Notes under the pieces: model-generated
What the model was told of the DNA's origin: nothing
Databases searched by the model: none
Seen by the model: the letters and a program-made list of their open reading frames with translations, nothing else
In this document: positions 7,401-8,050 of the stretch, one piece after another
Numbering within the stretch: position 1 is the stretch's first letter
How the letters are laid out: the number at the start of each line of letters is the position of its first letter
Made by a program: the position numbers and the translations under genes
NCBI GenBank assembly: GCA_900550595.1
Contig: URTB01000057.1
Coordinates: 1 to 8,050 of the forward strand
DNA length: 8,050 bases
Direction of reading: 5' to 3'
DNA from: an uncultured Collinsella sp.
GTDB taxonomy: Bacteria > Actinomycetota > Coriobacteriia > Coriobacteriales > Coriobacteriaceae

Positions 7401-7409
7401 CATATCCAT
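1419..7409 (-). CDS. Giant modular surface protein: Ig-like modules, four DUF4430 domains, beta-propeller, membrane anchor
   Basis: This is a 1,996-residue exported protein. Residues 1-46 are a long signal peptide with basic Arg/Lys residues before a hydrophobic core (GLVAFLAFAMVFG) and likely cleavage after QLWA. Residues 47-155 are an Ala/Asp/Ser-rich spacer. Residues about 156-869 hold six Ig-like modules. Residues 874-1344 hold four DUF4430 domains, the fold of the C-terminal half of intrinsic factor and transcobalamin. Residues about 1380-1770 form a PQQ/YncE-like beta-propeller, shown by repeated blade motifs such as VVNGNVYLAV and LLKIDAESGKVL. Residues 1771-1836 are an InlB-type repeat (TREGYTFGGWYTDE ... 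LYAKW). A Gly/Ser linker, a Lys/Asp/Ser stalk (1904-1942) and a transmembrane helix (1962-1985) with a KRGKGDGNAR tail follow. No LPxTG-like sortase motif is seen, so membrane anchoring is likely. The start at 7409 has AGGAG four bases upstream. In-frame ATGs at 7403 and 7490 are alternatives, the latter adding 27 residues before the signal. A cobalamin riboswitch precedes the gene. Surface corrinoid capture is inferred; adhesion or another ligand is possible. Confidence 0.88.
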   Translation of the reverse strand: MDMFEDECQRASHRRGAIARGVAKRGLVAFLAFAMVFGTTPAQLWADGVEGIAEAVAQATTPGEDAGAADGAADNTAAATGANDSAADKSSETGDTSPVAPDNASNDALGDPAASDPASASPANEASDTTAETGDAPAVVSEPNAAKAAPRAAATLSSKNGVSVGKSQLPSRWTGSNVTGFIQSNTTLYANVWTSSSKRASVSGCTYQWLAADIANKSDADNSAFVAVEGQTSSSIVLDDALRTQLNGKCLRVRITDASGNVIYGPTRGANNQKLTATTAVKAPVPTKTALDAKSYVLIQSSADDSSSISSVKAETLNPGTTLWANAYDGEAVPNKRIAAQAGWTYQWLASDVRDAEDSAYQAIPGQTDQSLTITDELASQLAGKYIRVKVVGDGQELFGPSSSLKTPSSVDYNTPGPVAASGQIALDHIVLAYNGAEFGNDYESVPSANVGDTIKAAAYYLNYDTPTVLYGSDKVDFSWWVADSADGSFEQVATGDTYTVTKECANRYLKVVAKAKKGIPGSDSCETKAGRILPKGATTLDSVAFTNASKGAKDTGSTIEACAYKAVDYSSEPVTEGVTYTWRWSSVDPSSSAFDAKTDWHVVEGKTDSSFTIPDDYAKRWVSVSATAGDNTVEATTAVAVKAAGSHELFLTYLKKIVGDQSDDAKFVYKSGEKIGVTAFEKTPAGTKGAELTSDQLTYTWQIADSSQGPFTTLTDENAHRPSFVISQKYVGKYLKCIVDGGYNTDYASTRYAIAKGEDAKAYTLTSVNVASSGNLAQVGGTLTPTANYMATGDWGDYETALPEGSLVDYRWYLADDAEGTNAHELFGADETTGAITLPASAEGKYAYVVANAGNNDVKSTAWLVNSSDEKSLSVNVRVVGVSKHDVGQSYDLVDWVPTASFEWSSTQKMSAWDIFAKVLDDAGYSYSTDGGVPYSVTNPDKSQTLATENTASGYKYWRFDINGKAANSYATGYYPSDGDTLELVYEDPTGAVSTQVSATCSVVGTDAKGAQQTWAAAQNITLKKGSTAADLSEQLFKQTGLKADYDPDGSWGWALNSITSPFDSDRTLAYDSATGAYWQLFINGKSSMVGAGGYTLKAGDSVVWCYSKYNDPAPADQLSVSCTVIGQDASGAQQTWAQPTTALVDEGTTAADLSEQIFKKSAIGAKTGESSFGWYLESLTSPFEKNVTLSSEKVDENTWKYWQFFVNGKPVDVGAGAYTLKASDEIAWVYGSDGTMPGQVSVSMEIIGKKDDKAQRWTDPSMQVFVEGTTIKDASAAYFDAVGVKSKMYDQFGYWGVHTLVSPLDGTELSGAWSFFVNGVPGSQLDSDYVLKSGDKIVWAYAAGDTVPNPDEVVVDPSASRPTDWKADWSGNSNAVVENVSTPTGALASSWTFDWKAYSGATYPNASEPIVVNGNVYLAVNKRLLKIDAESGKVLAESNLKTAIGYTTRPIYTNGLVIVPLDGGAVQALTADTLTTVWVTDPVSKTAQSNSQLTVDGNYLYVGTVDVDYGKGVYNNGHLTRINILTGAVSWQHVNADEGYYWTGATVGDGFVLVPTSAGTVEMLSKSSGAVLGSVSVGAIVNSSCVLSADGSHAYLISRDGKLHVLAIPDAKAKASSRISEERVVNLGLTGCACMPTLFGNKLIVGGEVSGGSALAIVDLANDFETTLVSSADGSALPAGGIKGAPLVSVQADVAYVYFTVNYGATSDYVNYTSGGGVYRYKMGDSEASGAFSATGHNNYCDSPIACDAKGNLYYINDSGTLFKLNGGVKVSFETGDGSKVDFQTTADGKLVKPADPTREGYTFGGWYTDEACTEAYDFSTPVTADMTLYAKWTKNAVNPGGNGGSGSNGGSGSNDGNGSGAGAGTSTGAGAGTGSGSKGGAVAPGQKPVTKTTVSTKTGTKDNKSDKKDSDKSDKKDEKKSDKKDGKSDKKSDSKSDKGSASTTTAKKSTEASARESGLNPLAIVGIAAGVIGLALIAVFVLTKRGKGDGNAR
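1430..1442 (-). promoter_or_regulatory. Ribosome binding site and stop-start overlap of the two operon genes
   Basis: On the minus strand AAGGG (1442-1438) lies eight bases before ATG (1429-1427). It sits inside the last codons of the large gene, whose TAA is at 1421-1419. The two reading frames overlap by 11 nt (ATGCCCGATAA). This layout favours re-initiation by ribosomes finishing the large gene and decides the ATG start over the in-frame GTG at 1438. Confidence 0.7.
1584..1700 (-). repeat. Lys/Asp/Ser low-complexity stalk with imperfect short DNA repeats
   Basis: Residues 1904-1942 of the large protein are almost only Lys, Asp and Ser, built from variants of DKSDKKD. The DNA repeats the plus-strand motif TTGTCGGACTT with small changes. 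The segment lies between the Gly/Ser linker and the C-terminal helix, so it most likely spans the cell wall. Short repeats of this kind can change in number by slippage. The small protein of the operon has a similar tract after its N-terminal helix. Confidence 0.8.
1786..1873 (-). repeat. Gly/Ser/Ala linker encoded by short direct DNA repeats
   Basis: Two exact 18-bp copies of a unit beginning CGTTAGAGCCAG lie back to back at 1838-1855 and 1856-1873 and encode Gly/Ser/Asn repeats. Two exact 16-bp copies of CCCGCGCCAGCGCCGG lie at 1786-1801 and 1810-1825 and encode Gly/Ala-rich sequence. The tract forms the flexible linker after the InlB-type repeat. Exact copies point to recent slippage or unequal exchange, so its length may vary between strains. 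Confidence 0.8.
1902..2099 (-). other. InlB/Flg_new (Listeria-Bacteroides) repeat domain in the large protein
   Basis: Residues 1771-1836 show the family pattern: a first strand VKVSFETGDGSKVDFQ, a central PTREGYTFGGWYTDEACTEA and a closing TADMTLYAKW. This small beta-grasp-like module is frequent in surface proteins of gut Gram-positive bacteria, usually near the anchor, as a stalk or adhesion module. Here there is one copy, directly after the propeller and before the linker. Confidence 0.85.
2100..3272 (-). other. PQQ/YncE-type beta-propeller domain in the large protein
   Basis: Residues about 1380-1770 show repeated blade motifs. A strand of the type NGNVYLAV, NGLVIVPL, GNYLYVGT, DGFVLVPT, SHAYLISR, GNKLIVGG or KGNLYYIN is followed by a turn and a second strand of the type LLKIDAESGKVL, VQALTADTLTTVW, LTRINILTGAVSW or VEMLSKSSGAVLG. 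About seven blades can be counted by eye, the usual number for this fold. The quinone cofactor residues of true PQQ enzymes cannot be claimed, so a binding rather than catalytic role is more likely. Bacteroides BtuG, a surface B12-binding protein, is also a seven-bladed propeller; similarity to it beyond the fold is not shown. Confidence 0.75.
3378..4790 (-). repeat. Four tandem DUF4430 (transcobalamin-like C-terminal) domains in the large protein
   Basis: The copies are residues 874-990 (DNA 4440-4790), 994-1108 (4086-4430), 1119-1233 (3711-4055) and 1240-1344 (3378-3692). Each ends in an aromatic-rich hairpin: KYWRFDINGK, AYWQLFINGK, KYWQFFVNGK and AWSFFVNGVP. A strand of the type YTLKAGDSVVWCY follows. 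The tyrosine-tryptophan-glutamine start of this hairpin in copies 2 and 3 is also found in the C-terminal domain of human transcobalamin. Copies 2 and 3 are closest, sharing GAQQTWA, TTAADLSEQ-like and TSPF segments. Copy 1 is the most divergent and has a longer insert (residues about 935-955). Family assignment is confident from the motifs; ligand binding is not shown. Confidence 0.88.
4803..6944 (-). repeat. Six Ig-like beta-sandwich modules in the large protein
   Basis: Modules lie at about residues 156-285, 288-410, 422-537, 539-645, 648-758 and 763-869. Each carries a central Y-x-W strand (TYQWLAAD, TYQWLASD, DFSWWVAD, TYTWRWSS, TYTWQIAD, DYRWYLAD), then a turn with Gly or Ser-Phe, and a late strand of the type GKYIRVKV, NRYLKVVA or GKYLKCIV. 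Modules 1 and 2 are closest, and their DNA shares the 17-bp string GCAAGCCACTGATAGGT at 6361-6377 and 6778-6794. Such modules usually act as spacers that hold a binding head away from the membrane, or as adhesion domains. No catalytic motif was seen. Confidence 0.75.
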
Positions 7410-7418
7410 TTGTCTCCT
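7410..7418 (-). promoter_or_regulatory. Ribosome binding site of the large surface-protein gene
   Basis: On the minus strand AGGAG (7418-7414) is followed by ACAA and the ATG at 7409. It is the best-placed Shine-Dalgarno match just before the signal peptide and also lies ten bases before the ATG at 7403. A second purine-rich run (AAGGGGG, 7503-7497) lies six bases before the in-frame ATG at 7490. That ATG would add 27 residues and sits in a CCCC/GGGG hairpin. Confidence 0.65.
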
Positions 7419-7552
7419 ACTGTCTGCACTGGGAGCATTGCCCAGCGGCTGCCCCACATCATCGCGCATATTGCGCTTGAGTACCCCCATCGGGGTCCCC
7501 CTTCCCTCCAGAGCCCAACGCGTACCGGCGGCATGCGCCGCGCCCGCGTGCA
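7410..7552 (-). promoter_or_regulatory. Long leader between aptamer and gene: putative expression platform
   Basis: The leader has no stem followed by a T-run, so no intrinsic terminator is visible and control of translation is more likely. Read on the minus strand there are several small hairpins: GCGGC/GCCGC with a GCAT loop (7541-7528), CCCC/GGGG around the ATG at 7490, and GCGCA/TGCGC (7476-7464). Near the gene, CTCC (7435-7432) can pair with the GGAG of the ribosome site (7417-7414). The overlapping TGCTCC (7437-7432) can instead pair with GGGGCA (7455-7450). These two foldings exclude each other and could form the switch. The pairing scheme is inferred by eye without energy calculation. 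Confidence 0.45.
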
Positions 7553-7725
7553 AGATGGGAGGCGATCCGACTTAACCTTACCGACCCGGGCGCGCCGTCC
7601 GATCTGCGACGTGACCATCCCGGGCCAAGAGGAATTACGGTTACTGGTACAGCCGGGGACTTGCACCCCGATTCTCCCAAACGCGCAGGAAAACCGCGCA
7701 TTCGTGCGTCTCCGCACCACCATCT
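7553..7725 (-). ncRNA. Cobalamin (B12) riboswitch aptamer
   Basis: On the minus strand the closing stem P1 is AGATGG (7725-7720) with CCATCT (7558-7553). The next hairpins are GTGCG/CGCAC and GCGC-GG/CC-GCGC. The conserved core GGGAGAATCGGGGTGCAAGT begins at 7678 and continues CCCCGG. It matches the cobalamin-class pattern GGGAA...GGTGcAAaTCC, followed by CTGTACCAGTAACCGTAA in place of the usual CCCGCaACTGTaA. The B12 box is AAGTCGGATCGCC (7573-7561), compared with aGTCaGGAgACC in the family. A long GC-rich arm (CCCGGG/CCCGGG) lies between core and box. The order and spacing of all these elements fit the family. These switches bind adenosyl- or other cobalamins and normally lower expression when the cofactor is plentiful. 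The aptamer starts only a few bases after the predicted transcription start. Confidence 0.9.
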
Positions 7726-7734
7726 AGGCCATCG

Positions 7735-7763
7735 ATTATTACTGTCAGTATGGTATCACGCAA
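7735..7763 (-). promoter_or_regulatory. Probable sigma-70-type promoter of the riboswitch operon
   Basis: On the minus strand a -35-like TTGCGT (7763-7758) and a -10-like AATAAT (7740-7735) are separated by 17 bases. The -10 matches the consensus at five of six positions, the -35 at three. The predicted start, near 7728, lies directly upstream of riboswitch stem P1 (7725), which is the expected layout. The rest of the gap 7764-7874 shows no gene and no convincing terminator for the upstream gene. Confidence 0.6.
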
Positions 7764-7874
7764 AAGGGCCCCACACACAGGCGAAGCCCAAGGTAAAAGC
7801 TATGGTTTGCGATAGAAAAGGGTGGGGATGGAGTGCCGAGCAAAATAACCCGTTTCCCCGACCCCGGAAAATCG

Positions 7875-8050
7875 TTACCGCTTGCCGCCGTGACTGTTGC
7901 GCCAGATCTCGCGGCCCAGCATCAGCGCCAACACCAGCGCGCTCACGTAGCCCATAAAGCCAATGACCGGGATACCGAACACAACCGGCTCGATGCGCGC
8001 GTAGTACACCACCGACGAACCGATAAACAGGCCGGCGATCACAATTGCCA
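7875..8050 (-). CDS. C-terminal end of an ABC1/UbiB-family kinase-like protein (partial)
   Basis: Fifty-seven residues are visible before the TAA at 7877-7875. They form two hydrophobic helices, AIVIAGLFIGSSVVYY and FGIPVIGFMGYVSALVLALM, followed by a basic tail (GREIWRNSHGGKR). This is the typical end of ABC1/UbiB proteins: an atypical protein-kinase-like domain followed by a pair of membrane helices with Gly-x-Pro-x-x-Gly between them. In respiratory bacteria the family supports quinone synthesis; in anaerobes the role is unclear. The kinase domain lies outside the window, so the family rests on the tail only. It points the same way as the operon but is separated by a 149-base gap containing the operon's own promoter, so it is probably a separate unit. 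Confidence 0.65.
   Translation of the reverse strand, partial: AIVIAGLFIGSSVVYYARIEPVVFGIPVIGFMGYVSALVLALMLGREIWRNSHGGKR

Noticed and set aside
7410..7553. Longer version of the large protein starting at 7553
   Set aside because: This start lies within the riboswitch stem P1 and would translate the leader. The ATG at 7409 has a ribosome site and is followed by a normal signal peptide.
7764..7874. Intrinsic terminator for the ABC1/UbiB-like gene
   Set aside because: Only weak stems such as TTTCC/GGAAA and GGGC/GCCC are present, with no proper T-run after a stable stem.

Overview
The window looks like chromosomal DNA from a GC-rich Gram-positive gut bacterium of the Coriobacteriia, most likely Collinsella or a close relative. 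This is inferred from codon use, the style of the surface proteins and the intergenic repeats; no rRNA or marker gene is present to prove it. Almost all of it is one minus-strand transcription unit of two genes, flanked by the 3' ends of two unrelated membrane-protein genes.

Layout from left to right. Positions 1-113 hold the end of a plus-strand membrane protein (GtrA-like), followed by its intrinsic terminator (140-174). Positions 226-457 hold a four-unit array with an exact 62-bp period. Each unit is an imperfect inverted repeat, and the array sits between the two convergent terminators. The terminator of the minus-strand operon is at 466-504. Next come a 300-residue membrane-anchored protein with one DUF4430 (transcobalamin-like C-terminal) domain (527-1429) and, overlapping it by 11 nt, a 1,996-residue surface protein (1419-7409). 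The large protein carries, in order, a signal peptide, six Ig-like modules, four DUF4430 domains, a PQQ-type beta-propeller, one InlB/Flg_new repeat, a Gly/Ser linker, a Lys/Asp/Ser stalk and a C-terminal membrane anchor. Upstream of it are a 143-nt leader, a cobalamin riboswitch aptamer (7553-7725) and a promoter (7735-7763). The right edge holds the end of a minus-strand ABC1/UbiB-family gene (7875-8050).

How the parts fit together: the riboswitch senses a B12-type cofactor and controls the leader of the large protein, and by read-through and translational coupling the small one. Both proteins carry the domain that forms the C-terminal half of vertebrate intrinsic factor and transcobalamin, five copies in all, and both are anchored to the membrane on a long charged stalk. 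The best reading is a B12-repressed system that captures corrinoids at the surface of a Gram-positive cell, with an added beta-propeller that recalls the BtuG B12-binding propeller of Bacteroides. The riboswitch and the domain families are read from the sequence. The capture function is inference, and no B12 transporter gene lies in the window.
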